Positions 1 to 9,354 of a DNA stretch of 64,000 nucleotides are shown here, piece after piece; the stretch's first letter is position 1; the number at the start of each line of letters is the position of its first letter. A program made the translations under genes and the position numbers. The notes beneath the pieces were generated by a model. That model was not told the DNA's origin. It searched no databases and was given only the letters and a program-made list of their open reading frames with translations. The DNA lies in the NCBI GenBank assembly GCA_016704325.1, contig JADJAG010000008.1:806001-870000 (forward strand), read 5' to 3'. The DNA is from Chitinophagaceae bacterium. GTDB taxonomy: Bacteria; Bacteroidota; Bacteroidia; Chitinophagales; UBA10324.

Positions 1-1
1 C

Positions 2-676
2 AATCACGCTATTACGCAAAATATCGCAGCTGTAACCTCGCAGTTTACCGGTTCGCTGGATACCCTTGCCGTAAAAGGTGTTACGAAAACAGTCTTGCTC
101 GCATCAAGTGATTTCAGCAGAATTGTCTTTAATCCGTGGCTGGTTGACTTCAAAGAATTGAAGACCAGGCCAGATGAATCGCTGTACAATAAGAAAAAAC
201 TTATTGTTGCCGTAATCCTGGAGGGAACCTTTCCTTCTGTGTTTACCAACCGTATTCCGGCAGAAATGATGCAAACACTCACCGACTCACTGAAGATGCC
301 TTTTAAATCGAATAGCTCCGCTACTGCTATGATTGTGGTCGCAGATGGCGATGTTGCCAGGAATGATATCAATTCGCAAGGCCAGCCACTGCCACTAGGG
401 TATTACCGGTTTACGGGTGAATATTTCAGCAACAAAGATTTTTTGTTGAATAGTATTGACTATCTGACAGGCTATATGCAACACATCGATACCCGTTCGA
501 AGACGGTGAAATTAAGATTGCTGGATACTACTAAAGTGAAAACAGAAAGAATCTATTGGCAGCTCTTAAATACCGTGCTGCCTATTTGCTTGCTTGTTGC
601 TTTTGGTTTAATATTTAATTTTATCCGCATTCGGAAATTTGGTCGCCAGCAAATGCAAAACATCAATATTAAATAA
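2..676 (+). CDS. gldG: GldG-type gliding motility ABC transporter substrate-binding component (3' part)
   Basis: The reading frame is open from base 2, so the start lies outside the window; about 224 residues are visible. The visible part matches the C-terminal half of GldG, the auxiliary component that works with the GldF permease and GldA ATPase in gliding Bacteroidota. Seen directly are a GEYFSNKDFLLNSIDYL-type segment typical of the family, then a single C-terminal membrane helix (about residues 195-215) followed by a short basic tail. The next gene starts 6 bases downstream and encodes the DUF4340 protein that usually follows gldG, which supports the call. Whether this organism glides cannot be decided here, since gldG is also found in non-gliding relatives. 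Confidence 0.85.
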   Translation, partial: NHAITQNIAAVTSQFTGSLDTLAVKGVTKTVLLASSDFSRIVFNPWLVDFKELKTRPDESLYNKKKLIVAVILEGTFPSVFTNRIPAEMMQTLTDSLKMPFKSNSSATAMIVVADGDVARNDINSQGQPLPLGYYRFTGEYFSNKDFLLNSIDYLTGYMQHIDTRSKTVKLRLLDTTKVKTERIYWQLLNTVLPICLLVAFGLIFNFIRIRKFGRQQMQNINIK

Positions 677-682
677 TACTGC

Positions 683-1708
683 ATGAACCGTAACCTGATC
701 TATTTTCTACTGCTAATTACCCTTGGCATTGCAGTCTATTTTTTAGTATTCAGAAAATCATCTTCCACACTGAATGAAAAAGAAAAATCTTTTGCAGTGG
801 AAGATACTGCTGCCATTTTCAGGATTTTTATTGCAGATATGCAAGGCAAGAAAGTATTGCTGCAAAGAGAAAACAATTCCTGGACCGTTAATTCAAAATA
901 CGAAGTTCGTAATGATTATATGAAGACCTTGCTGTCCACTATCAAGCGGCTGAATGTAAGTTATCCCGTACCGGAAGCAGCGGAGAAAACCGTAATAACC
1001 GGACTTGCCAGCAGTAATAAAAAAGTGGAATTGTACAATAAAGACGGCGAACTGCTCAAATCTTATTTTGTAGGCGGTGGAACCCTGAATTCTGAAGGTA
1101 CCTATTTTATGATGGATGGTGCTGCAAATCCATATGTAGTTTCGGTACCTGCTTTTGAAGGCGTGCTGGACAGCAGGTTTGTGACAGATGAAGAAGTGAT
1201 CAGGAGTACGGCAATTTTCAGATTCCGGATGAACCAGCTTAGTATGATTTCAGTAAGGTATCAGGATAAGCCGGACAGTTCATTCCAGATCGCCCTATTC
1301 AATTCAGATTCATTCAGTGTAAGCAATGGAAAGGGAACGATAATTCCCAATGCACAGATTAATAAAGAACGTATACAACAATATCTCAGCTTCTATTCCG
1401 CGGTCTATTGTGAGAGTTTTGTAAATGATCTTCCAAAAAGAGATTCTGTCCTGCAAACGCCGTCATTTTGTACCATTACCGTCACGGACAGGCAACAACA
1501 ATTGTATACAATAGACTGCTACTATATGCCACGCAACTCCACGAGTGAGCAATTTGATGCAAAAGGAAATGAGTTGCAATATGATGTAGACCGATATTTT
1601 GCGACCATAAACAACGGAAAAGATTTCGTAATCCTGCAGCAATTTCATTTTGGAAGGCTGCTAAAAAATTACACTTACTTCACTGCAAGAACTAAATCAA
1701 AACCATGA
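683..1708 (+). CDS. DUF4340 domain protein downstream of gldG
   Basis: Protein of 341 residues with one N-terminal membrane helix (about residues 5-22) and a large periplasmic part. The body resembles DUF4340 proteins, which typically follow the gldF-gldG pair; no enzymatic motif is visible. It starts 6 bases after gldG, and its stop codon overlaps the next start in an ATGA junction (1705-1708), so the three genes are probably translationally coupled. Function is unknown; a role beside the GldFG transporter is inferred from gene order only. Confidence 0.8.
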   Translation: MNRNLIYFLLLITLGIAVYFLVFRKSSSTLNEKEKSFAVEDTAAIFRIFIADMQGKKVLLQRENNSWTVNSKYEVRNDYMKTLLSTIKRLNVSYPVPEAAEKTVITGLASSNKKVELYNKDGELLKSYFVGGGTLNSEGTYFMMDGAANPYVVSVPAFEGVLDSRFVTDEEVIRSTAIFRFRMNQLSMISVRYQDKPDSSFQIALFNSDSFSVSNGKGTIIPNAQINKERIQQYLSFYSAVYCESFVNDLPKRDSVLQTPSFCTITVTDRQQQLYTIDCYYMPRNSTSEQFDAKGNELQYDVDRYFATINNGKDFVILQQFHFGRLLKNYTYFTARTKSKP

Positions 1709-2652
1709 ATGAATTAATACAACAGTTTGGTGATACGAATGTGCTTTATTTTGTTTTTGGCTTTATAGTATTGCTATTTCTTGTGCTTGATATTGGTTTG
1801 TTGCAACGGTCGGATAAGCCGATGTCGGTAAAGAGTGCATTGATACAAACCAGTTGCTGGGTAACCACAGCACTTAGTTATGGTTATTTAATATATCATT
1901 ATCATGGTACAGAAAAAGGACTTCAATTTGTTTCCGCATACCTGATGGAATATTCGCTTTCTGCAGATAACCTTTTTGTATTCATCCTGATTCTCTCCTA
2001 TTTTAAAATTTCAGAGAAATACTACCATAAAGTATTGTTCTATGGAATTATCGGCGCTGTTGTTTTCCGAGTCATCTTTATTTTCCTGGGCATCCTGATC
2101 GTTGAACAATTTCACTGGGTATTATACATCTTTGGTGCAATCCTGGTTTATACCGGAGCTTCCATGTTATTCTCACGTGGAGAAAACGAATTTAACCCTG
2201 AGAAAAACATCATGTATAAACTCATGCGGCGATATCTGCCCTTGCTTGACAATGAAGGTGACGGTAACTTTACAATGAGAAGGGACGGGAAAAAATACTA
2301 TACCATCCTCTTTCTTGTGATTACGATCATCGCTTCCACCGATCTGGTGTTTGCGCTCGATTCCATTCCGGCAGTTTTTGCCATTTCGCAGGATCGCCTG
2401 GTCATTATTACCTCTAATATATTTGCCGTGATGGGATTGCGGGCTATGTTTTTCCTTTTAAAAGGAATGGCAGATAAATTTGATTACCTGCAAGAAGGAA
2501 TTTCCATTGTGCTCATCTTCATCGGATTAAAAATGCTGTTAGAAATTTTTCATATCAATGTTGCTACGCAGTGGTCTTTGATAGTGATTGGATCTATTCT
2601 CCTGACATCGATCGTGGTTTCTATATTTTGGGACAAGCCGCGGAAGGAATGA
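1705..2652 (+). CDS. TerC/Alx family integral membrane protein
   Basis: Protein of 315 residues with about nine hydrophobic helices. It carries the family hallmarks: an acidic segment in an early helix (EYSLSADNLFVF) and the second motif TDLVFALDSIPAVFAIS around residues 212-228, whose acidic residues are thought to handle metal ions. TerC/Alx proteins have been linked to manganese export and to metallation of exported proteins. Here the gene overlaps the DUF4340 gene by four bases, so it is probably co-transcribed with gldG. No other tellurite-resistance genes are present, so a tellurite role is not supported. Confidence 0.9.
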   Translation: MNELIQQFGDTNVLYFVFGFIVLLFLVLDIGLLQRSDKPMSVKSALIQTSCWVTTALSYGYLIYHYHGTEKGLQFVSAYLMEYSLSADNLFVFILILSYFKISEKYYHKVLFYGIIGAVVFRVIFIFLGILIVEQFHWVLYIFGAILVYTGASMLFSRGENEFNPEKNIMYKLMRRYLPLLDNEGDGNFTMRRDGKKYYTILFLVITIIASTDLVFALDSIPAVFAISQDRLVIITSNIFAVMGLRAMFFLLKGMADKFDYLQEGISIVLIFIGLKMLLEIFHINVATQWSLIVIGSILLTSIVVSIFWDKPRKE

Positions 2653-2691
2653 GAGACTTTGGGGTTGATGGGGATTAAGATGTAAGATATT

Positions 2692-2761
2692 GGACGTAGG
2701 ACTTAGGACTCAGGACTCAGGACTCAGGACTCAGGACTTAAGATTTAAGACTTAAGACGGC
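2692..2761. repeat. Tandem heptamer array, 10 units
   Basis: Ten 7-base units in strict register directly after the TerC gene: GGACGTA, GGACTTA, four GGACTCA, GGACTTA, AGATTTA, AGACTTA, AGACGGC. Read in another rotation the units are CTCAGGA, CTTAGGA and CTTAAGA, which fit the YTYMNNA heptamer seen elsewhere in the window. A second five-unit block (ACTTCCG type) lies at 2865-2899. Seven is not a multiple of three, and no gene crosses the array. Confidence 0.9.
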
Positions 2762-2864
2762 GAAATTTATGTCGCTTTTATAGCCTGATATTTTTGGGGA
2801 AGGGAAAAGGGAATCAGCAGTTGGCAAGGCATATGATATATGACATAAGTCAAACGACTGAATA

Positions 2865-2899
2865 ACTTCCGACTGAGGACTTCCGACTTCCGACTTTTT
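2865..2899. repeat. Short heptamer array, ACTTCCG type
   Basis: Five 7-base units in register (ACTTCCG, ACTGAGG, ACTTCCG, ACTTCCG, ACTTTTT) ending a few bases before the stop codon of the small minus-strand gene. It is the same unit that forms the long array at 16086-16218. Confidence 0.8.
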
Positions 2900-2905
2900 A
2901 ATCTT

Positions 2906-3127
2906 TCACCATTTTTCAAAATCCCAATCCTGCTTCTTTTGTGGTTTATGTTTGCTGCCGGTGCCTGCATCGCCTTTCCTGCTTTTTGCTTTCTGAAGCA
3001 TTTGCCTGCGGCGGTTGTTCTGTGCCTGCTTCTCTGCAATGGATGGCGGCACTTTTTCAATTCCCTTCTTTAAATCCAGTACAGCTTTAATCTTTAGTGA
3101 TAATGCTAACTTTTCTTTTTTGGTCAT
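2906..3127 (-). CDS. Small basic hypothetical protein
   Basis: Protein of 73 residues, very rich in Lys, Arg and Gln, with a C-terminal aromatic-acidic end (QDWDFEKW). No signal peptide or membrane helix is seen. Composition and ending look like a genuine small cytoplasmic, possibly nucleic-acid-associated, protein rather than a random frame, but I do not recognise a named family. The ATG at 3127 is the only reasonable start. The opposite-frame 97-residue reading of the same DNA is less protein-like. Confidence 0.5.
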   Translation of the reverse strand: MTKKEKLALSLKIKAVLDLKKGIEKVPPSIAEKQAQNNRRRQMLQKAKSRKGDAGTGSKHKPQKKQDWDFEKW

Positions 3128-3317
3128 GATACAATCAGATTTGATGATCGTATGCTAAACAAAAAAAGGATATGATCATAGTTTTAAAAAACAAAATTTA
3201 CATCTTGTAGGCGGAGGAAATTTCCAATCAATAAATAACTGCCTAAGTCCTTGATTGTAGTGCCGACGGCAATGTAATGTCAATTGGATATTGGATATTT
3301 GCATTTATAATATTTAT

Positions 3318-3385
3318 TCAATATTCAACACTCAATATTCAACACCCAATATTCAACACTCAATATCCAATTTGTCGCACGCCCC
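3318..3385. repeat. 14-base (2 x 7) repeats ending in an inverted-repeat end, upstream of gmk
   Basis: Three 14-base units of TCAATATTCAACAC type (two heptamers, CTCAATA plus TTCAACA) run from 3318, followed by a motif at 3367-3385. Read on the minus strand that motif is GGGGCGTGCGACAAATTGG. It matches the end sequence of the elements at 14480, 31585 and 54946 (GGGTG-N5-CAAATTG). A left partner could not be identified, so this looks like a decayed or one-ended copy. It ends about 60 bases before the gmk start and so lies in its promoter region. Confidence 0.6.
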
Positions 3386-3443
3386 TTTCGTGTATGTTTC
3401 ATTTCCCTCATGGAAATTCTCTACCTTCGTCGCCTTTCAAATC

Positions 3444-4022
3444 ATGAGCGGAAAACTGATTGTTATTACAGCTCCATCAGGTGCAGGGAAAACCACAATA
3501 GCCAGGCATTTACTGTCGGTATACCCCACGCTGGAATTTTCTGTATCGGCTACCACCAGGGCACGCAGGCCGGAGGAAGTGCATGGAAAGGACTATTATT
3601 TTCTTACAGAAGAACAATTCCGATTGCGCATTGCAAATAATTCTTTTGTCGAATGGGAAGAGGTGTATAAGGGCACTTATTATGGCACCTTAAAAGATGA
3701 GATTGAGTCCATATGGAAAACAGGCAAAGATGTTTTGTTTGATGTAGATGTTAAGGGAGCCATCAACTTAAAACAACAGTATACAAATAAAGCACTCACC
3801 TTATTTATCAAACCACCTTCCATTGAAACATTGCTGGAGCGATTGCGCAATAGAGCTACGGACAGCCTTGAAAAGATTGAAGAGCGTATTGCCAAAGCAC
3901 AGCAGGAATTACAATATGAACCCTACTTTGATGTAACGATCGTAAACGATTCTTTGCCGGAGGCAATCCGCGAGGCAATGGCTGTTTCAGATAAATTTTT
4001 ATTCTCTGAAAATGTATTATGA
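3444..4022 (+). CDS. gmk: Guanylate kinase
   Basis: Protein of 192 residues that phosphorylates GMP to GDP with ATP. The P-loop APSGAGKTT is at residues 9-17. The GMP-binding segment follows (SATTRARRPEEVHGKDYYFL, then FVEWEEVYKGTYYGT), and DVLFDVDVKGA holds the second nucleotide region. Length equals the usual 190-210. The frame is open upstream to 3291, but that part encodes only the heptamer repeats. The ATG at 3444 gives the normal N-terminus (MSGKLIVITAPSGAGK), and a TACCTTCG box, close to the TAnnTTTG promoter motif, sits at 3422-3429. Confidence 0.95.
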   Translation: MSGKLIVITAPSGAGKTTIARHLLSVYPTLEFSVSATTRARRPEEVHGKDYYFLTEEQFRLRIANNSFVEWEEVYKGTYYGTLKDEIESIWKTGKDVLFDVDVKGAINLKQQYTNKALTLFIKPPSIETLLERLRNRATDSLEKIEERIAKAQQELQYEPYFDVTIVNDSLPEAIREAMAVSDKFLFSENVL

Positions 4023-4208
4023 AATGATTGGGCTATGATGCATTTAACATGTACGAACCAAAAATCATAGGTGATTCAGCGCTGAAAAGTTGCGCGAAGA
4101 TTTCACAGATAGAGTTGATTTCGCAGATACTCTTTTTGTGTGATATAAAATCTGACTACTGGATTTACACACAACTATATCATATTGTCAGCAAACGACA
4201 TTGATCAT

Positions 4209-4598
4209 TCAATAATAGACTTGTACAAAACTTACCGTTCCGTCCGGTGTCGATGTTTCATCTAACATGGTTCCATAGGTAGGATGCGATATGCGTAAAT
4301 AATAATATTCCTCTTCCAGGTTTTCAAACACAGCAAGCCCACCGGAGTCGGTCGTACGGGTAAAAACAAGATCAGTATAGTCAGTCCGGTCTTCTTCTGT
4401 TTTATACAATTCTACCACCACTCCACTGATTGGCGTGTAGGTATACTGGCCGTTTAAACCACCTTGTTCCAGATTGACGGTTACTTTAATAGTTGCATTA
4501 TGTACATGCACAAAGACTTCCGGTTCCTCCTTTTCGGCACAAGAGAAAAAAAGCATTGCCACACTTAAAACAAGTAACCATTTAACTGAATACATCAT
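4209..4598 (-). CDS. Small lipoprotein with a transthyretin-like domain
   Basis: Protein of 129 residues. A hydrophobic signal ends in the lipobox LFFSC with Cys20 as the predicted lipidation site, followed by an acidic AEKEEPE stretch. The rest looks like one beta-sandwich of the carboxypeptidase-regulatory/SpaA type, judged from GVVVELYKTEEDR followed by TDSGGLAVFENLEEEYYYLRIS. Such domains are structural. The protein is probably anchored in the outer or inner membrane; its partner is unknown. It is divergent from the PKD-domain gene that starts near 4759, so the two share a promoter region. Confidence 0.75.
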   Translation of the reverse strand: MMYSVKWLLVLSVAMLFFSCAEKEEPEVFVHVHNATIKVTVNLEQGGLNGQYTYTPISGVVVELYKTEEDRTDYTDLVFTRTTDSGGLAVFENLEEEYYYLRISHPTYGTMLDETSTPDGTVSFVQVYY

Positions 4599-4758
4599 CC
4601 CGTTTCTTCAGGTAAATCTACATTATTTACCTTCAATGACCACTTTGCTGCTTCATTAACATATTTAATGTGGATTAATGCTTAAGTATCTATGGGATTG
4701 ATTGTGCCGAATAGCTTAAAGTTGATGATATTTGCATTTCGTATTAAAATTCGTGCAA

Positions 4759-7440
4759 ATGAAAGTACTATTTACTTTAATAAGTCTTTTTATAAGTCAG
4801 TTACTGTTTGCTCAAACTCCGATTGTAGATTGGGCAAAGTGTTATGGTGGCAGCAATAGTGACCGTGCCTATTCGGCCATACAAACCTCTGACGGAGGCT
4901 ATCTCGTGTGCGGCTATACCAATTCGGCAGATGGAGATGTAACACAGAATAAAGGAAGTGCTGATGCCTGGCTGGTGAAAACCAATCCAGATGGTTCTAT
5001 CCTCTGGCAAAAGACCTACGGTGGAACCAATATTGATATCTTCAGATCAATTATCGTCAGCAGTTCAGGTTATGTGGTATGTGGCGAAACCGCATCGGAT
5101 GATGGTGATGTAAGTGCTAACCATGGCATGAGCGATTTTTGGGTAGTAGGTATTGGAATAACCGGAAACCTGATTTGGGAAAAGACCTATGGCGGCAGTA
5201 ATAATGATTTTGCACATGACATTGCCATATCAGATAGTGGCTATTTTGTTGTCGGACAGACTTTCTCTGAAGATGGCGATGTTTCCAGTTACAAAGACAA
5301 TGGGGACGGATGGCTAATTGCTATTGATGATACAGGTTCCCTTTTGAATGAAAAGGCAAGAGGTGGTTCGGCGGAAGATATTTACACCGACCTACTGTCT
5401 GTTACTTCCGGAGGCTTCCTGCTTGGCGGTTACAGCTTCTCAAATGATGGTAATGTCCAGGGCCTCAACCATGGCGGCTCTGATGGCTGGTTGGTGAAAG
5501 TTAGCAAGTCCGGCAATTTTCAATGGACTGCATGCTATGGTGACACCAGTGATGATGGCATTTCAGAAATTACGGAAAGCACTTCCGGTAATTATGTAAT
5601 GTCAGGATGGATTACGAATGAGACTGATCAGAATTCATGGATTTTTACAACCGATATCAATGGAGTACAACTATCCGGATTTGATCAGGGAGGGACAGCG
5701 GTAGAATACGGTGGACCTCTTTTTGTAAATCCGGTCAACAGGTTCATCAGTGTCCCTTCAACAGCGTCAACTGTTTCCGGAGACCTTACCTGCCATATAG
5801 GTGGTGATGATATTTGGGTAACAGAAAATAAAACTGATGGTACGATTGCGTGGCAGCTATGCCTTGGCGGGACGCTGGAAGACCGCAGTACCAGTGCCAT
5901 ACTGACAGCAGAACAAAATTATGTGATCACCGGCTATACCAATTCTGATAACGAATATGTGAGTGGCAATCACGGCAGCTATGACTGGTGGTTGGTGAAA
6001 CTACTCCCCGTTTGCGCAACAAATGCTGCCTTCACTTTTACCGAGGATGGTAACATCATCACTTTCAACAATGAATCAGAAAGCAGTACGGAATGGCTCT
6101 GGAGTTTTGGTGATGGCATTACCTCCACACAAAAACATCCTATTCATGAATATGCCGATGTTGGAATATACGAGGTTTGCCTGGTATCCAGTGCCCTTGA
6201 TTGCCTCTCCGACACTTTCTGTACCGTTATACAAATTTGCGGAGCCCCTGCTGAAGCAGCCTTTACTTATGTGCTTGATGGTGGTGTGACAACATTTACC
6301 AATTCCTCCATCAATGCAAGTACCTGGTCGTGGAATTTCGGAGATGGTGATACTTCTACGACAGCAAATCCGGAACATACTTATGCAAACAATGGTAATT
6401 ATGTAGTTTGCCTGACCGCAATAGATGCAGGCTGTTCTGAAAGTGTGTATTGTGATACCATTACCGTTTGTATCAATGAAACATTGTCTCAATTCGAATT
6501 TGCAATTGATGGCGGTGATGTTGATTTCTTTAACACATCACCCTCTTATACGGATTTGTTCTGGACATTTGGCGACGGTGAAACTTCTACGGAAGAAGAT
6601 CCCAATCATTTTTATTCTGAGAGCGGCACCTATGAAGTTTGCCTCGTTGTAACGGATGCCTGTGGTACGGATACTACCTGCCAAACCATTGAAATTTGTG
6701 TGTTGCCATTTGCAGGATTCAGCTATTTCAATACCGACAATTTTACTTACAATTTTATTGATGAGTCGCTCTATACACTGGAGTGGTTGTGGCTATTCGG
6801 AGATGGTGGAAGTTCCACCGAGGCGAATCCTGTGTATACTTATGATGAAGGCGGGACCTATAATGTGTGCCTGATAGCTAAAAACGAATGCGGCAATGAT
6901 ACCCTTTGCTCCGAAATAATCATCGAATGTCCGGAATTTCAATCCGGCTTTGGATTTACACAATCAAACGATACCGCTTTCTTTTCAGATCAGTCATCGG
7001 CAACTGCCAATGAGTGGTTTTGGTATTTTGATGATGGAACTTTTTCCACCCAGCAAAATCCGGTGCATATATTTGATGAAGATGGCACCTATAACGTATG
7101 CCTGATTGTTTCGGATGGCTGCACTACAGATACCATTTGCCATAAAGTAACAGTAGTAGGTGTTTATACCGGAGACCTCACTGCCACTTTAGGATGGGAT
7201 GTGTTTCCTAACCCTGTTAATGATATTGCAACCATAATATTCTCACTAGCTGAAGGCTCATTTGTCGGCATAGACTTGTACACTATAACAGGAATCCGCA
7301 TACAAACGATCATCAATGGTCAGTTGCAGGCAGGCAAGCATTCAATTTCTTTTGACCGTGGTTCTATCGCGCCGGGAATTTATTTACTGAAATTGAACTA
7401 CCGGGAAGGAACAATAGTCCATAAACTGGTGCTGGATTAA
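4759..7440 (+). CDS. T9SS-secreted protein with sequence repeats and five PKD domains
   Basis: Protein of 893 residues from the preferred ATG at 4759, which gives a clean signal peptide (MKVLFTLISLFISQLLFAQ); an upstream in-frame ATG at 4732 would spoil it. Residues about 20-410 hold six or seven repeats of the type W-x-K-x-YGG...DGGYLVCGYT...DGDV...DAWLVK, probably a beta-propeller. Residues about 415-800 hold five PKD domains, each with the W-x-FGDG motif (the last is WYFDDG) and conserved cysteines. The end (about 812-893) is a type A T9SS sorting tail with FPNPVND and GIYLLKLNY. It is probably released to the surface as an adhesin or binding protein; the ligand is unknown. Confidence 0.88.
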   Translation: MKVLFTLISLFISQLLFAQTPIVDWAKCYGGSNSDRAYSAIQTSDGGYLVCGYTNSADGDVTQNKGSADAWLVKTNPDGSILWQKTYGGTNIDIFRSIIVSSSGYVVCGETASDDGDVSANHGMSDFWVVGIGITGNLIWEKTYGGSNNDFAHDIAISDSGYFVVGQTFSEDGDVSSYKDNGDGWLIAIDDTGSLLNEKARGGSAEDIYTDLLSVTSGGFLLGGYSFSNDGNVQGLNHGGSDGWLVKVSKSGNFQWTACYGDTSDDGISEITESTSGNYVMSGWITNETDQNSWIFTTDINGVQLSGFDQGGTAVEYGGPLFVNPVNRFISVPSTASTVSGDLTCHIGGDDIWVTENKTDGTIAWQLCLGGTLEDRSTSAILTAEQNYVITGYTNSDNEYVSGNHGSYDWWLVKLLPVCATNAAFTFTEDGNIITFNNESESSTEWLWSFGDGITSTQKHPIHEYADVGIYEVCLVSSALDCLSDTFCTVIQICGAPAEAAFTYVLDGGVTTFTNSSINASTWSWNFGDGDTSTTANPEHTYANNGNYVVCLTAIDAGCSESVYCDTITVCINETLSQFEFAIDGGDVDFFNTSPSYTDLFWTFGDGETSTEEDPNHFYSESGTYEVCLVVTDACGTDTTCQTIEICVLPFAGFSYFNTDNFTYNFIDESLYTLEWLWLFGDGGSSTEANPVYTYDEGGTYNVCLIAKNECGNDTLCSEIIIECPEFQSGFGFTQSNDTAFFSDQSSATANEWFWYFDDGTFSTQQNPVHIFDEDGTYNVCLIVSDGCTTDTICHKVTVVGVYTGDLTATLGWDVFPNPVNDIATIIFSLAEGSFVGIDLYTITGIRIQTIINGQLQAGKHSISFDRGSIAPGIYLLKLNYREGTIVHKLVLD

Positions 7441-7493
7441 TACCAACCAGCAAGTTAATTTGAATGGATGATTTCAAATGCGCTGCCCCTGAA

Positions 7494-9035
7494 TCAGGAA
7501 GGCCATTTAACGCGATCCGCTACAATTTTTTCTACAGCTTCAACTGCAATACGGTCCTGTTTCATGGAATCTCTTTCCCTGATGGTTACCGTATTATCAG
7601 TCAATGTCTGATGATCTATTGTAATACAGTAAGGCGTTCCAATAGCATCCATCCGCCGGTATCTTCTTCCGATTGAATCCTTCTCCTCATATTGGCACAT
7701 GTGCTGATGCCGAAGCAGGTTAAAAATCTCCAGGGCTTTTTCCGGTAAGCCATCTTTCTTCGTCAAGGGCAAAACCGCCACTTTTATGGGTGCCAGGAAA
7801 GGCGGAATACGCAACACCACCCGGGAAGCTTCTTCTCCTTCAACGGATGTGGGCACCTGCTCTTCATGATACGATGCGGCGATGGTGGCAAGAAACAACC
7901 TGTCGAGCCCTACCGAAGTTTCTATTACATACGGAACAAAGTTTTCATTGAGGTCAGGGTCAAAGTACTGTAGTTTCTTTCCCGAAAATTTTTCATGCTG
8001 GCTCAGGTCAAAATCACTACGCGAGTGGATTCCTTCCAGCTCCTTAAATCCAAAAGGAAAGTTGAATTCGATATCACAGGCTGCTTTGGCATAGTGTGCA
8101 AGTTTCAAGTGATCATGGAAACGGTAGTTAGCAGCAGGAAATCCCAGGGCGAGGTGCCACTGCATACGACTGTCTTTCCAGTGTTTATACCAATCGGTTT
8201 CCGTTCCGGGCTTTATGAAAAACTGCATCTCCATCTGTTCAAATTCGCGCATCCGGAAAATAAACTGCCTTGCCACAATCTCATTGCGAAATGCCTTTCC
8301 TGTTTGTGCTATGCCAAAAGGAATCTTCATGCGGCCCGTTTTCTGTACGTTCAGAAAATTCACAAAAATTCCCTGGGCTGTCTCCGGACGTAAATAAACG
8401 GTACTGGATTCTTCTGCCAGGGAACCCACCTGCGTGGCGAACATCAGGTTAAACTGCCTTACATCCGTCCAGTTGCGCGTTCCGCTGATTGGGTCAGCGA
8501 TATCACAGTCCACAATGATCTGCTTCATGGCCTGCATATCGTTTTCTTCCAGTGCCTGCTTCATGCGCGCATTAATCGAATCTATCTTTTGCTGATTTTC
8601 AATAACGCGGGCATTGGTAGTGCGAAACTGTTGCTCATCAAATGTTTCACCGAATCGCATCCGGGCTTTATCCACTTCCTTCTGCACTTTTGCCTCAATC
8701 TTACTAATATAATCTTCGATGAGGGTATCGGCCCGGTATCTTTTTTTTGAATCTTTATTGTCAATCATCGGGTCGTTAAAAGCATCCACATGCCCGCTTG
8801 CTTTCCAGGTAGCAGGATGCATAAATATAGCAGCATCAATCCCTACTATATTATCCTGAAGTTGCACCATTGACCGCCACCAGTATTCGCGAAGGTTTTT
8901 CTTGAGCTCCACACCAAATTCACCATAATCATAGACGGCACTCAAACCATCATATATTTCACTGGATGGAAATACAAAACCATATTCCTTACAATGGGAA
9001 ATAATGTCTTTAAACAGATCTTTTTGCTCAGCCAT
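7494..9035 (-). CDS. glyS: Glycyl-tRNA synthetase, single-chain class II
   Basis: Protein of 513 residues that charges tRNA-Gly. It is the single-chain alpha2 form, recognised from the N-terminal KDIISHCKEYGFVFPSSEIYDGL, the class II motif 2 region FRNEIVARQFIFRMREFEQMEMQFF, motif 3 VIETSVGLDRLFLA, and the C-terminal anticodon-binding domain (APIKVAVLPLTKKDGL). No frame problems are seen. It is convergent with the PKD-domain gene, with 53 bases between the stops. A perfect TAnnTTTG box at 9041-9048 on the minus strand lies only five bases before the start codon, suggesting a very short or absent leader. Confidence 0.96.
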   Translation of the reverse strand: MAEQKDLFKDIISHCKEYGFVFPSSEIYDGLSAVYDYGEFGVELKKNLREYWWRSMVQLQDNIVGIDAAIFMHPATWKASGHVDAFNDPMIDNKDSKKRYRADTLIEDYISKIEAKVQKEVDKARMRFGETFDEQQFRTTNARVIENQQKIDSINARMKQALEENDMQAMKQIIVDCDIADPISGTRNWTDVRQFNLMFATQVGSLAEESSTVYLRPETAQGIFVNFLNVQKTGRMKIPFGIAQTGKAFRNEIVARQFIFRMREFEQMEMQFFIKPGTETDWYKHWKDSRMQWHLALGFPAANYRFHDHLKLAHYAKAACDIEFNFPFGFKELEGIHSRSDFDLSQHEKFSGKKLQYFDPDLNENFVPYVIETSVGLDRLFLATIAASYHEEQVPTSVEGEEASRVVLRIPPFLAPIKVAVLPLTKKDGLPEKALEIFNLLRHQHMCQYEEKDSIGRRYRRMDAIGTPYCITIDHQTLTDNTVTIRERDSMKQDRIAVEAVEKIVADRVKWPS

Positions 9036-9040
9036 AAGCG

Positions 9041-9048
9041 CAAAGGTA
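9041..9048 (-). promoter_or_regulatory. -7 promoter box (TACCTTTG) of glyS
   Basis: On the minus strand this reads TACCTTTG, a perfect match to the Bacteroidetes primary-sigma -7 element TAnnTTTG. Only five bases separate it from the glyS ATG, so transcription would begin at or almost at the start codon. Confidence 0.6.
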
Positions 9049-9184
9049 ATGGGCTAATTTGAAAAGTAAGCAACAGAAAATTCTGCAAGTAATAATGTCC
9101 TATCCGGATAGTTTAATACTTAACAAACCATTTGTACTATACCACGTCCACTTTTATGGGATTGATTTCACATGATGGCCGGTG

Positions 9185-9354
9185 TATTTTTGTATTCAGC
9201 TATAAGAACATGCTGAGGTTACTCTGGCCAAGAACAGTAACCAACAACCCTAATCTTCCGCGTCGCAAGGCGCGTCTCTATAAATAGTCATTTCATGGGA
9301 AATGTGGTGAAGAGCTACCGGCCGGCAAGATTGATTTTGCCGGCCGGAGCTTTA
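9185..9354 (+). ncRNA. Candidate small structured RNA ending in a long GC-rich hairpin
   Basis: A perfect -7 box (TATTTTTG, 9185-9192) is followed by about 150 bases without a credible reading frame but with several potential stems. The last is striking: CCGGCCGGCAA (9318-9328) pairs perfectly with TTGCCGGCCGG (9337-9347) around an 8-base loop. The stem extends through AGCT on both sides (9313-9316 and 9348-9351) with one bulged A. It is followed by TTATTA, a weak U-tract. CATTTC...GAAATG forms a small stem just before. An independent short transcript is an inference; the hairpin could instead be a processed terminator or a protein-binding palindrome. Confidence 0.4.

Noticed and set aside
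1705..2652. Tellurite resistance operon
   Set aside because: Only the TerC-type membrane protein is present, with no other ter genes; the family has broader metal-related roles.
2767..3060. 97-residue minus-strand frame overlapping the small basic protein
   Set aside because: It overlaps a better candidate in another frame and includes translated repeat sequence.
3291..3443. N-terminal extension of guanylate kinase by 51 residues
   Set aside because: The extension is the translation of the repeat units upstream; the ATG at 3444 gives the normal family N-terminus.
4081..4140. GAAGATTTCACAGATAGAG-like sequence after gmk
   Set aside because: It resembles a loosely repeated intergenic motif, but only one copy is seen in this window.
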